Counted from the first letter of the stretch, positions 38,772 to 48,954 are shown. The stretch is 64,000 nucleotides of DNA from Owenia fusiformis (GCA_903813345.2 CAIIXF020000010.1:26312425-26376424), one strand, 5' to 3'. Notes: generated from the letters alone by a model not told the origin. Made by a program: numbers and translations.

Positions 38772-39789
38772 AGTGCAGCAATAGGGGAATACTACAATTA
38801 TCAATTTTGGTCCATTTCGAGTCGAATACATGTAAGAAAAAATTAACATATTTTGCCGAAAGTTAACGTCCCTCTATGCCATGCTCCATGGATCGCATTC
38901 TTAGAATTTAAGCCGATAAACGAACTTGTACCGCCACTTATAATTAATAATGATTAATTAGTCCATCATACACACATGGTTATATGATAATCATTGTCAC
39001 AGGGAAAATGTATTTTAGAGAGAAATTCCAATAAGAATAGAATAGATCAAATTGTCAGGTTGATATTAACTTTAGAATTATTAACTTATTTAAGTTACTA
39101 CAAAGCCACACTTTGTCTGATTCTTATTTCAACATTTTTATGTCACCTCTAATAAGGCATGGTGCATTGTAACAGCAAAGGTTTCTGTGAGTGGAGCTTA
39201 GAGTCTAATATGAGTTGGATTTACACCAGAGCCCTCAGACGTCTTGAGTGAAACTTTTTAGCGTAAAAACGTTTTACAAATGAAATGCAAATCAACATTT
39301 TCTAAAGAGCTCTCGTCTAAGAGCGCTTAGCTAAAACGTTTTAGGACCCTAGTCATAGCCAAGACGTCTTACGTTCAAACACAAGTGAGTGTAAATCCAT
39401 CCATCCTGTTTTGACTTCCAGTCAGTTTAACTAGTTCCACATATCATTCACATGACCAGGATCACAATGTACATGAACATGGTCGGAATGATCCTAAACA
39501 TTATACAATCTTTGCTGATACAATCTTTGCAATTTTAGAAAATAGTCTGAAACAAAAATGGCGGTCATAAAAAGGAAAAATAGATCGCTTTTCAATAAAT
39601 TTTTCCATTTGTCCTTTTTCTAGGAATGATATTGAAATTAAAATTCCGTTATTTCAAAAGCTGTTTAGGCGGTAACGCACAATGTATCTTAATTAAACAA
39701 GCTCATTTTTGGCCCACCATGTAGAAAATAACTAATTCAGTTTCTAACGTTGTTGAACAAATTTCAGTCCAAAAATCCATAAGGGTGTC
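38772..39789. other. No gene seen
   Basis: A few weakly palindromic stretches (AAACGTTTTA/TAAAACGTTT near 39265 and 39330) and no exon-like frame. Confidence 0.45.
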
Positions 39790-39794
39790 AGTGT

Positions 39795-40058
39795 CACCCC
39801 GGAATAGCCTGACTACGGTAAAGTCAGATACCGTTGTCACAAATGGCGGATCTGGCTTTACCGTAGTCAGGCTATTCCGGTGTAAAAGAAATTATGGTCC
39901 CCTTGGGGTTATGGTCCCCTTTCTTAAAGGCCCTTACTGGCCCCGATTGTGGATACAATAATAAGGGAAAGAGTTGTATTTAGGTCACCATATAAATCAA
40001 TGGAAAGTAGGACCTTAATTTGATAGTACCTCGCCTCCTACCCTTTTACACCGGTGTG
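39795..40058. mobile_element. CAC-terminus hairpin MITE, family B (TSD AGTGT), interrupted
   Basis: The ends CACCCCGGAATAGCC and GGCTATTCCGGTGTG are flanked by exact AGTGT duplications (39790-39794, 40059-40063). Without the 170-bp insertion at 39881-40050, the element is about 90 bp and almost entirely a hairpin: ACTACGGTAAAG is mirrored by CTTTACCGTAGT. The second copy, 60528-61036, has the same ends. Confidence 0.8.
39881..40050 (+). mobile_element. Small MITE (TIR TGTAAAAG) nested in the family B element
   Basis: Starts TGTAAAAGAAATTATGGTCC, ends CTACCCTTTTACA, flanked by CCGG on both sides (39877-39880, 40051-40054). Removing it restores the intact end of the host MITE. A second copy lies at 40497-40660. 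Confidence 0.75.
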
Positions 40059-40496
40059 AGTGTCAGTCTTAGCATTTTTCGCAAAACCGTCATCACGGTC
40101 CACAAATCAACAATAATTCAACACTGAGGAGTAATCAGGAGGATTTCTTTTTGGTTTTAATGTTTCATTTTAATGTTGTTGTTATGTCTAGATAAAATAT
40201 GTAAGTAATTAACAATGACAATGTACGTCTGCAAACAGAAATTATTTTTTTCCTTATTTTTTAATTAACACCGCCCTATATGTGGGTTATTGTTTATTCT
40301 CATTGTATTTTTCTCGATATGTACCATTAGCACCTTAAGGTAACTACCTACTCGCAATTATTGCAAGAGTGAAACAACGAAACAGACAAATAGGTACATC
40401 ATTTTATGAATAAATAAACATATATTCTGTACAGTAAAAGCATACAATTATGACAGTAACTGAAACTGCATTGTCATATGTGTGTTATAGTCCCGG

Positions 40497-40660
40497 TGTG
40501 AAAGAAATTATGGTCCCTTGGGGATTATGGTCCCCTTTCCTTACGGCCCTTACTGGCCCTGACTGTGTATAAATAATAAGGAAAATAATTGTGATTAGGT
40601 CGCCATATAAATCAATAGAGAGTAGGACCAACATTTGATAGGACCACCTACCCTTTTACA
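40497..40660 (+). mobile_element. Second copy of the TGTAAAAG MITE
   Basis: TGTGAAAGAAATTATGGTCC through CTACCCTTTTACA, collinear with 39881-40050 at roughly 85-90% identity by eye. The left flank is also CCGG, but the right flank is CTTG, so its duplication is not preserved. Confidence 0.7.
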
Positions 40661-42028
40661 CTTGAAACAATCAAAATAATATGATCCTATTTGCCGCCAT
40701 TTTTCTTTTTAGATAACTTCATTTTTGTGATATATTTCAGGCCAGAGTGAGTGAAATGTTGGCAAAGACAAGTTTTAAATGAACAAATTAAAATGTATCC
40801 CTTGCCATGTAGTATCTGAAATGGGATCTGAGATACAGCCTATCTGATCAAATAAGTTAGTAATCCAAGCGAACGATCCAATAAGTAGTGTCAAATGAGT
40901 AATTTCTATCTGTCCCTGTAAATGATAAAAGCAAACATTTTCTACCTCATATTCATTAATGAAACATATCCGGACTGTCTTCATAAATCTGCACTTGCGA
41001 ATGTGCAAAATGATATGATATTAAGTTAATTTGCATCATGTTCATGCGCAGCGTACGGTTGAGTCCAATATGGTTCATATTTCAAGTATATGAGTGTTAT
41101 TTAATGGGAGGTTTTGGATACAGGGTATATCCTAAGGGAAATACAATTTATCTACTCGAGGGACTGTAGGGATAGAGGGTAGATAGATTGTATTTTCCGA
41201 GAGTTATATATATCTCCCACTCACCTCAGATTTCAATCATTTTTCGCATGTTATAAACCTATAACACTACTAAGTATAGGATAAACATTTATATTGTTTT
41301 ATATCCTTCTTAATTGACCAAAATTGTATATTAGAAGTAAAGAGGATAAACACGTGAACAACCTGTCTCCTCCTACTGGATGATCTGGATTTTTCAATCT
41401 GAATGCCAAAAAACTCATCAAATCTACATTTACTTAATGTGAAGCCCTCTAACCTTACATTTCAACCGATGTCACTGTAATTGCGTAAACAAGAAAGGAT
41501 GTGGGAAGATCAATCCTTCAAACCGTTTGGGTGAGGACGTTAGCACAAAACCGCATGGTGAGAATCTTAATAATTTCCTCACTGATTCGCATGCTAATGA
41601 TAAGGTGCACGCGGTAATCTGAAAACAATTATTCGAAACTCCAGTTAAAAAGCCATTTCAGCGTCATTGTACGGGCAGGGTTAAAGATGGATCGAAAATG
41701 GCCAATTCAAAATTGACCTAGAATTTGCAAAATCAGAATCTAGCTGGATGAAGTTAGAATCTGAAATCGAGTCTTTTAACAGTTTTTTAAAATTTCAAAG
41801 ACAAAGATTTTTTCGTTCCAAAATAGCAGATACAAGTAGAGAAATAAATTGGGAAGATAGAGGTGATATCTAAACTTGCTTTGGAGTAACAGCTTAAATC
41901 TACAGAAGATAGTGTGAACATACAGACAGACAATCGGATAGAGCGCTTACACGGTGGCTTAGGCTGACGATATTGGCCCGCACTATTTGACGGGAACAAT
42001 CTAGAGTGAATACAGATCCGACACTGTT
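40661..42028. other. No gene seen
   Basis: No exon-like frame with splice sites. The palindromic GAGGGACTGTAGGGATAGAGGG region near 41157 is not clearly an element. Confidence 0.4.
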
Positions 42029-42033
42029 TAAGT

Positions 42034-42441
42034 CACGCGGTACTAACTTCGACCGTTAATTTGAATTTTTGACCTACCAGGTGCTTGAAAATCAAGGATT
42101 GCGAGTCTCATACTGCACCGTTTTTCTTCAAACTTATACCATTAAAAGCAAAACAAAATTGCCTTTCTGTCGAAGCATTATTTGATTGTAAAGAGTCCCT
42201 CGTTCACGCAGCGTTTTGGTCCCCAGCTGTCGGAAGGCCTTCTTACAGCTGGGGACCAAAATGCCGTTGGAAGTAGGGTCTCTTATTAAGAGAATAATGT
42301 GCCATCAGAAAGGGAATTTTGTTATGCTTTGAATGGAACAAGTTTGAAGAAAAACGGTGCAGTATGAGACTCATAATCCTTGATTTTCAAACATCCGGTA
42401 GGTCAAAAATTCAAATTAACGGTCGAAGTTAGGACCGCGTG
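42034..42441. mobile_element. CAC-terminus fold-back MITE, family C (TSD TAAGT)
   Basis: Ends CACGCGGTACTAACTTCGAC and the reverse complement, with exact TAAGT duplications at 42029-42033 and 42442-42446. The arms of about 190 bp are nearly continuous. The centre is TTTTGGTCCCCAGCTGT mirrored by ACAGCTGGGGACCAAAA. The ORF on the + strand here is an artefact of the palindrome. Confidence 0.85.
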
Positions 42442-43261
42442 TAAGTGTGGCCAGGTTACATGAAGTAATCTAGTCTTGCTTCAAGACCCTGGAGTATCTA
42501 CTCTAACAAGTGATGTGACAATGGCTTGTAGCTAGACTAGGAGAAATAAAATCAATGCTGACAATAGAATTTAGATACAATAAAATGTTCATGATATTCA
42601 TACATAAGATATCACCCTACTTTGCGTTCATTATACTCGTATACAGTAATGCTCCAACTTGATTTAATCATAAATGCCCAAGAGCTCAAACTTTGCATGC
42701 AACTGTATTATTTCAATAAAAAGAGTCCCAGAAAAGGGATGTTTTTGTGTGTGTTTTCTATTGTCCAATGATTATCATGCTTTCTTACGATTGATTGCAG
42801 TAATAACAAATAAGATTGATCTTAGCATTCCCTGACGATTTTCTGACGTCAGAGAATCATGGTCATTAGACTCATTACCGTGTGTGTGATTACATAATTC
42901 AAAACTAAACCGCTTCAAGTTTTCACTGTGAAGTTCTATGTGACGGTTTCGGCCAGATAAAATCTTTCAAACCATCTTAGAAGTGATTAATCAGTCCAAC
43001 TCTTTTGGATTGCGTTCATGAATTTATAGCCAGTTACGTTGTCAGACAATAACGCCAACCTGAGGCCCGGGAATACAGTAACACAGTCTGATGCATGCGT
43101 ATACCCACCTACCCACCTACGTGGAACATGATACAGTCATTGAAGGGTTCAATTTTAAAGATTATTAAATCTCAAAATAGCTCAAATTATTAACATTTCT
43201 ACAATTCCGGCTTTATTTTATGACTAGACAGATGACAGATCCATAAATAAAGGCATATGTA

Positions 43262-43643
43262 CACGCCCGGTGATCGTTCAAAATGGATGGAGGGGGAGTA
43301 GGCGATTTCTACAAGAAAACTCAACAAATTTGGTAGATTTATTTTTTCAGGAGAAAATTTACAACTGAATTTCCAAATGAATAGGCGCAATGGCATAATA
43401 TGTTAGGTCTTCTAGTATCTTTTTGAACTGATACGCTTCTAAGATATGAGATCTATTAAAAGAGGCGCATCATCGCCAACGTGCAAAAGTCAATGTTTTT
43501 GCTGTAAATCAGGCAACAATGGTCTACACGACCTGTAATAAATAGGTATAAGGGACGTTATTATCTCAACACTTATGACATTGCTCACTCAGAAATCGCC
43601 TAACCCCCCCCCCTCCATCCATTTTGTACGATCACCGGGCGTG
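43262..43643. mobile_element. CAC-terminus MITE, family A (TSD ATGTA)
   Basis: Ends CACGCCCGGTGATCGTTCAA and CGATCACCGGGCGTG, with about 48 bp of TIR and exact ATGTA duplications (43257-43261, 43644-43648). The interior is collinear with one arm of the 17253-18268 palindrome (GAGATCTATTAAAAGAGGCG, GACCTGTAATAAATA). Confidence 0.88.
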
Positions 43644-43660
43644 ATGTATGCATTTTAATG

Positions 43661-43827
43661 TGTAATGACCCGAGGGCGCCCAAGGGGAATAAATGACTAA
43701 CGACCGCGAGCATAGGTCCAACAAGCCAGATAAAGAAATTGAAATAAAGTGTGCTAAATTCGATGCCCCGAGTGGGAATCGAACCCAGCTGGGATGTAGT
43801 AGCAGCTTGCTACCAAGGGTCGTTACA
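43661..43827 (-). mobile_element. 167-bp element with tRNA-like B box and short TIRs
   Basis: The ends TGTAATGACCC and GGGTCGTTACA are mirror images with AATG on both outer sides. On the - strand, GGTAGCAAGC is followed by a perfect B box GGTTCGATTCC (43785-43775) and CCACTCGGGGC, as in a tRNA T arm and acceptor. The 5' acceptor strand does not pair. It is either a tRNA-derived SINE or a MITE that captured tRNA-like sequence. Confidence 0.5.
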
Positions 43828-44089
43828 AATGCATCTATAATTCATCATAAATAAACTAAGATTTAATAACTTGACTAAGATCTTTAAAATTGAACCCTTC
43901 AAAGACTCTATCATGCCCCACGTACGTGGGTAGGTGGGTATGAGGTAGGAGGTTTTTTATACAAAGCCAAGGAAACAACATATCTCAGTCTATACGCATT
44001 TTTATACATACTCTACGCACTATCAACTTACTCAGTTCATTAGGTTTTTTAAACATGCTATAACGTATTCCCGGGGCTCAGACGCCAAC

Positions 44090-44749
44090 CATTACTTGGT
44101 AATCGCTTTGAACGCACTGAACGAACTATCGAGGGATCTAAAAAGGAATCAATTTCTCTTCGCAAAAATAAGGTAATGCAATAGATGATTTAGACAAGAT
44201 AAAGAGACGCGCCATATGCTACACCAAAGGCTGGTTGATGCAGTTACTGCACCAAAATTATTGTTGCCTTCATGTCACAAACATCAGAGCTTCAAGGTAT
44301 GCCTTCATCAGATACCTGGTACCCATAATCTATCCGTAAAAAATTTAGGTAGGCACCGGTATCGTCCCAAACTCCCATGCAGTGTCTCGGAGTAGACACT
44401 GATAGTTAAAGACTAGTACTGCCACGGAGTTCGGTATCGTCCATGAACTAGTATTCATTTTGATTTTGATTTTTAGCAGTCATCAATATATTTTTGATAT
44501 GCACCTGACCATTCATTCCAATATCAATAGATAAAATACTGATAATGTTCCAGATAATAAATCTCTGAGCAATCTTACATATTTGAGGTACACGCCATTC
44601 TATATTGTGGCAAGACAGAGACATACTAAGTACATTTAAATATGTCTCTATACTAGACATGATGATATCTAGCTATTATGACGTTGAGCTCATTTAGGAA
44701 AGTATCTTACACGTGACGGTAACGCCAATCAAAGCGACATCAGAGCCTC
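44090..44749 (-). other. Probable 3' UTR of the receptor
   Basis: This is the 3' flank of the long-tail stop. No AATAAA was found on the - strand before the hAT-like insertion at 44081. The poly(A) site is therefore unresolved, and variant hexamers are possible. Confidence 0.35.
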
Positions 44750-45210
44750 CTAGACAAAATCATTGAACCCCTTGCGCCTAGCACTCGGGCGACAGTGGGT
44801 TGAGCTAAAATCAGCATCGTCAACACTAATGTCATGTGTGCTAGAGGAACTTATCGACGAATTATTATTACATCGCCCACTCTTGTAATGGATTTTATAC
44901 GGGGATTGCTCTATATGCGAACCCAAGGAGTTCATGAATTCCGAATGTGACAGTCGATGATTATCCATGCAGTCTTGTTTGCACCAAAGAGATCCATTCG
45001 AGCGCTGAATTAGAGGGTCATTCGAATTGTTTATTTGAGACCCATCTCCGCTGCCATAACGACCCACATCACTCAAATCATTCAAAACTAGAGGAATTGG
45101 TGTTTTCGTGTAAGTTCGTGCATTCCCATAGATCACGGCGTCTTGGTAGTTACTACGGAGACAGCAACAGCATCGTCTAAACTCCCTCTTAAAGTCGATC
45201 ATATAAAAGC
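44750..45210 (-). CDS. Long C-terminal tail of the receptor (distal acceptor, terminal exon)
   Basis: The acceptor CTCTGGTACTTGCAG gives an exon starting at 45210 in the same phase as the short-tail choice. It completes Gly228, then FYMIDFKREFRRCCCC (helix 8 with four consecutive cysteines at residues 241-244, likely palmitoylation sites), then a 136-residue hydrophilic tail. The tail is rich in Ser and Asn, including SSISSSSTHD, and ends GFNDFV followed by TAG at 44750. Invertebrate receptors of this group normally have a long cytoplasmic tail used for phosphorylation, arrestin binding and internalisation. The last residues D-F-V fit a class III PDZ ligand pattern; that is an inference. The upstream ATG in the same frame (45260) is intronic and is not a start. 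Confidence 0.85.
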
Positions 45211-45240
45211 CTGCAAGTACCAGAGCAGAATGGTCAATGG
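45211..45240 (-). promoter_or_regulatory. Distal 3' splice site of the receptor tail choice
   Basis: On the - strand it reads CCATTG, then ACCATTCTGCTC, then TGGTACTTGCAG at the exon junction. It is nearly a copy of the proximal site 265 bases upstream in transcription order. Both are followed by an open frame in phase 1. Confidence 0.6.
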
Positions 45241-45320
45241 GGAAAGACAGCGGGTAACACAAACAGGACGGATCTACATGTAGCTTTGGGACGGGTTTTT
45301 CCCAGTACGTGCTCAGATAA

Positions 45321-45475
45321 TTATACAGCCTCGGATGAGGGCCACTGTCTTAACATCTCAATAGCACGGATAAGTTCAGGGGTGCTAGATGTGTCAGATT
45401 CCCGCCCTTTACGCTTGAACGACAACCTACGAAACCAATTCGTCACGGTATCTCTGAATGCATTAGTGCACATCC
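45321..45475 (-). CDS. Alternative short C-terminal tail of the receptor (proximal acceptor)
   Basis: After the TM7 exon, the first usable acceptor on the - strand is CTTGGTACTTGCAG, with the exon starting at 45475. In the required phase it completes Gly228, then reads MCTNAFRDTVTNWFRRL, SFKRKGRESDTSSTPEL and IRAIEMLRQWPSSEAV before TAA at 45321. This is a plausible helix 8 (F-R-x-x-V then W-F-R-R-L) followed by a basic, Ser/Thr-containing tail with no cysteine cluster. The receptor would end 50 residues after the split glycine. No AATAAA is seen between this stop and the second acceptor at 45210. A transcript using this site therefore probably runs on through the long-tail region as 3' UTR, making it an alternative 3' splice site rather than a separate last exon. 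The tail is inferred; no transcript was checked. Confidence 0.68.
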
Positions 45476-45508
45476 CTGCAAGTACCAAGCGACATCTATT
45501 AGCAATGG
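45476..45508 (-). promoter_or_regulatory. Proximal 3' splice site of the receptor tail choice
   Basis: On the - strand the region begins CCATTG and ends TGGTACTTGCAG, followed by G. The distal acceptor at 45211-45240 has the same CCATTG start and the same 12-base TGGTACTTGCAG end at almost the same distance (33 versus 30 bases). The shared sequence suggests that one acceptor arose from the other by local duplication. Confidence 0.6.
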
Positions 45509-45910
45509 CGAAAACCTAGCGGATAAATGGATAGCGGGGCGATCACATACATATTTGCACACGTTGCAAGCGATTTCAGCTCGACAGTTACTTCTGATCA
45601 TGAAGACCCCAAAGCCTAAATAAACTGAGTTCGTTCATTAAGCAATGGACATATTAGATGGCGATTGGAGAATAGAATCGAATCAAAGGAAATAAGGGAG
45701 GTGACAGGGCTAAGGGCGAGACATGGGTCATAGCTAGATATATGATGAATGGGGTAGAGTTACCGGTAGGTGGGGGGGGGGCAGAGCTAGGGAAGATAAG
45801 GGGGACACTGTCAGAGGGATGGAGGGGAAAAGTAGTACTAAAGAGAGGATGGAAGATTAGTCTATGGTTAGAGATGAAGAATTAGTTGAGTTAATCAGCG
45901 AGATGCTATA

Positions 45911-46686
45911 CAGTGTGGCTCAATAAAAATGTTACAAGTCAATATTTTTAATAATTTTGGCGTTTACCCTAAAATATACTTGAGTTCTTGAAAAACAAGC
46001 TCTATTGATTAATTTGACACAAGCAGTTTTGAAATCCTTCCATGGTTCACTGCACAGGAGAGATTTTATTAATTTATGTGAAATCTGACTTGCGCCAACT
46101 TCTCAGCGGTTTAACCATGTCATGCCTTTACCGGAAGACATTCAAAGATTCCAACGCCAGCAGAATGGTAATTTTTGTGTAGTGACAACAGTGTGGCACA
46201 CTTCCTTACAGGTAAAGGGTTGTGACAGAACTCTGCAAATTATTGGATCATGGCATTGATTAACCCAGTCGAGTGGCCTCCAGCGTTACAGGACTTAAAC
46301 ACCCCTAAATTCCCTCTCGTGGGGCCACATAAATACCAAGGTCTTCACAACACGGCGGCCATGTTAGTACAAAGACAGATAGAAAAATTACAGAAATGAA
46401 TCAGTAAAATGTCAATTTCCAACTGTGAATAAGATTGAATGTTAAAGGAATGCTTTCTTTGCCTTTGTTCTTTTTTACCACTGAGAAGTTGGCGCAAGTC
46501 AGATTTCACATGAGTCAATGAAATATGTCCTGTGTAGTCAACCATGGAAGGATTTAAATCTGCTTGGTGTCAAATTAATCTAGAAAGCTTGCTTTTTAAG
46601 AATTCAATTTGCATTTCAGGGTAAATGCCAGATTATAAAAGATATTGACCATTTTGTACTTGTAACATTTTTATTGAGACACCCTG
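45911..46686 (+). mobile_element. mariner-type element relic with about 200-bp inverted arms
   Basis: Ends CAGTGTGGCTCAATAAAAAT and ATTTTTATTGAGACACCCTG between TA dinucleotides. Mirroring extends inward to AATCTGACTTGCGCCAACTT at 46083-46102 and its complement at 46484-46503. The centre (46230-46340) contains PVEWPPALQDLNTPKF and LSWGHIN in different frames, matching the WPPRSPDLTPxDFFLWGxxK block of mariner transposases. It is broken by stops and frameshifts. It lies in the last receptor intron, upstream of the tail exons. Confidence 0.75.
46110..46345 (+). pseudogene. Degenerate mariner-like transposase fragment
   Basis: A short remnant around the third catalytic-acid region of the transposase. 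VEWPPALQDLN is in one frame and TPLNSLSWGHIN in another. No intact frame remains. Confidence 0.6.
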
Positions 46687-47180
46687 TAGAATCAAAAATG
46701 AGTCATATAAAATATCAATCTTTGCAAATTTTCATGATTAACTAGCATTAGACTCAACATTTCACGTTTGAAGGACTTGTAACGCCATGAAGATTATAAT
46801 GTGTTGATTATACGCAGTGCAAACACACATCAGCTATCAGCTATAGCTACATGGATAAGATTGTTACTAACAAACGAAGTTAAATCAGCTGTGCAATCTA
46901 ATGGAGCAAAGGTATACGGAGAAAATGTTGTAAATATACACCTTGATATAAGAATCAACACAAATGAAAGTGATCTGACAGACACAACCGCGTAACGGTC
47001 ACATGAAAAAGTCTCATATAATTGGAGCGTTTGGCAGACAGTGCTGACATACAAAAATAATGGTAACTTATGGTAAATGTGGTAACTTTTTGAAGCACTC
47101 TCATCTTGTTTTTAGTCTTTGTAGCTATTCTAGATAAATGTGGTGTTCAGTAAGTCTAGGTATGAATAAGTAAAATGGTA

Positions 47181-48146
47181 GAGAGATTTCGCAACTCACT
47201 TAAATTAAGCATGTTAAGTATACCCATAGAACGTAAAACTTATGAAGCGTTTGATTACGTCATCATTTATTGCGCTGTTCTATACTTAAGTGTAATAATC
47301 TTACTTATAGACGACGATTTATACAGAATATCACATCATTTTGAGTGATATCATTTTTATCGCCGAGTTGATATCAAATATCAATATTTGATATTTGATA
47401 TCTACGAGGCGATAAAATGATATCACGAGAAATTATGTGATATTGGGTTTATCCCATGATGACAATCACCTTGTGAAGTTCTGATCCAATTTCCAGGACA
47501 TCGGTCGACAATATAAACTAGAAATTAGAATATCAATTGAATATTTGAAACACTTTATTTTAACAATTAAAAGTAAATAAAATGAACATTGTTTTTTTGT
47601 CAGTTTTATGTCAGCTTTATGACAGTTAATATTATTGTGACTATTGTGACTGTGACGAGTCACTGCTCACTACTAACCTCCCTCTGCGAGAGGTCTTATT
47701 ATGTGGATGTAATTGAACTGGTGGGACCATAATTATTAAAAGTACCCCCAGAAATGTTGATTGCATAATAAAATGATAATAAAAAATAATAATAAAATTG
47801 ACCTATTTTCTCAAAAGAGAATAAATTATCTGACCTAATTTCCAACAATATTGTGGCGCGAAATGCAAATGTGATATCACACGGATATGCGTGAGATAAA
47901 CGATATCACACGCATATGAGTTTGATAAACGATTTTCTTGAAAATATCACACGGATTTAAATAATATCAGAAATATCAGTAGCTGTTATTGTACAGATAA
48001 CACATTAATCGTGGGATAAATAAGAATATCACACTTATGGGCGTATAGAGCTGCGCGATAAATGATGACGTAATCAATAGCTTCATAAGTTGTTATATGT
48101 TATACGGGAATAATAAACATGCTATAAGTGAGTTGCGAAAACTCTC
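47181..48146. mobile_element. TA-flanked fold-back element with GATATC-rich core
   Basis: GAGAGATTTCGCAACTCACTT at the left mirrors AAGTGAGTTGCGAAAACTCTC at the right, with TA outside both. Further mirroring includes GATTACGTCATCATTTAT. An internal perfect palindrome around 47370-47402 (GATATCAAATATC/GATATTTGATATC) adds a strong hairpin. It lies within the last receptor intron. Confidence 0.7.
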
Positions 48147-48306
48147 TAATAATTCAAATATACTTTACATGGATTAAGCGTCTTCTTTGACTCTCTAAAG
48201 CTCCAAACCTCATTTTTATTTCTCAATTCATGTAATAAGTCGTTGGAAGAAGATACTGTACAGTTTGACAGTATTGTGCATATCAGCCATATGAACAAAG
48301 ACTCAC

Positions 48307-48395
48307 CATATACGATTGGGTCCATACAGGAGTTGGAAACTGCAAATATGAAAAGTCCTCTTTGTATTTTTGGGTCGACCTTCCTGGCGTTTTCA
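48307..48395 (-). CDS. GnRH/AKH/corazonin-type receptor, exon carrying ECL3-TM7
   Basis: An 89-nt exon is bounded by the acceptor GTATTTTCAG (start 48395) and the donor GTGAGT (end 48307). It enters in phase 2 and leaves in phase 1. It encodes [19 protein letters not shown], then [12 protein letters not shown]7 carries D-P-I-V-Y in place of the general NPxxY motif (residues 223-227). Aspartate at this position is usual in GnRH-type receptors, where it pairs with TM2. The last base starts a glycine codon that is completed by GG or GC in either of the two downstream acceptor choices. So the reading frame remains open through both alternative tails. Confidence 0.93.
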
Positions 48396-48954
48396 CTGAA
48401 AATACAAATTCATATATACATATTTTATGATATGTTATAAGAATGGACTTACTTCCATCCATTTGTACAACTGTTGTTGTGACTTTAATAACGGCGATTC
48501 CTGATATTTTCTAGATTTAACAATAAAGTGAAACGATTAACACGAATAAACAACTGAGATTACTAAGGGACGTATATTTTTCTCCGAAAGTAATACATAA
48601 TTTCGAACCAGCTCATGCTCAATTCTATATTCTAATCATCGACATTATTGTAATTTTGGCAGACAGCAATTGTCATAATAAAGTTAAAATGGCCATGGAG
48701 CTGGTTACATTAATGTATCATGTTACAAAATAGGAAAATGGGTAGAGGAAATTTAATGGTGTATTTGTAAACACAGTTCCACAGAAGTTAAAATACATTT
48801 TGTCTTGCACTGTCATTTTTATGATGATATTAGAGAGAGGTATTTATAATGACACGATAATAGAACATTACCACTTATATAGAAAATGAATGAAAATTCC
48901 CACATATTATATAATTAGTTTTCATTATTGTGTTATATAAACCTAAGTTGGGCT

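Larger units (their letters stand above)
43060..44081. mobile_element. hAT-like MITE (8-bp TSD ACGCCAAC) hosting two nested elements
   Basis: Ends CTGAGGCCCGGGAATAC and GTATTCCCGGGGCTCAG, flanked by ACGCCAAC on both sides (43052-43059, 44082-44089). Sub-terminal arms also mirror: CCACCTACCCACCTACGTGG at about 43108 and its complement near 43920, plus GAAGGGTTCAATTTTAAAGAT. It contains the family A element 43262-43643 and a 167-bp element 43661-43827. An 8-bp duplication is the hAT hallmark. Confidence 0.75.

Noticed and set aside
42085-42276. 63-codon + strand ORF
   Set aside because: It lies across the centre of the family C palindrome.
44947-45180. + strand ORF opposite the receptor tail
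   Set aside because: Antisense shadow of the long-tail coding exon.
45211-45262. ATG at 45260 as a start for the 170-codon tail ORF
   Set aside because: The first 17 codons are intronic. The TTGCAG acceptor and phase match to the TM7 exon define the exon start.
48243-48440. 65-codon + strand ORF
   Set aside because: Antisense to the TM7 exon, which has splice sites and motifs on the - strand.
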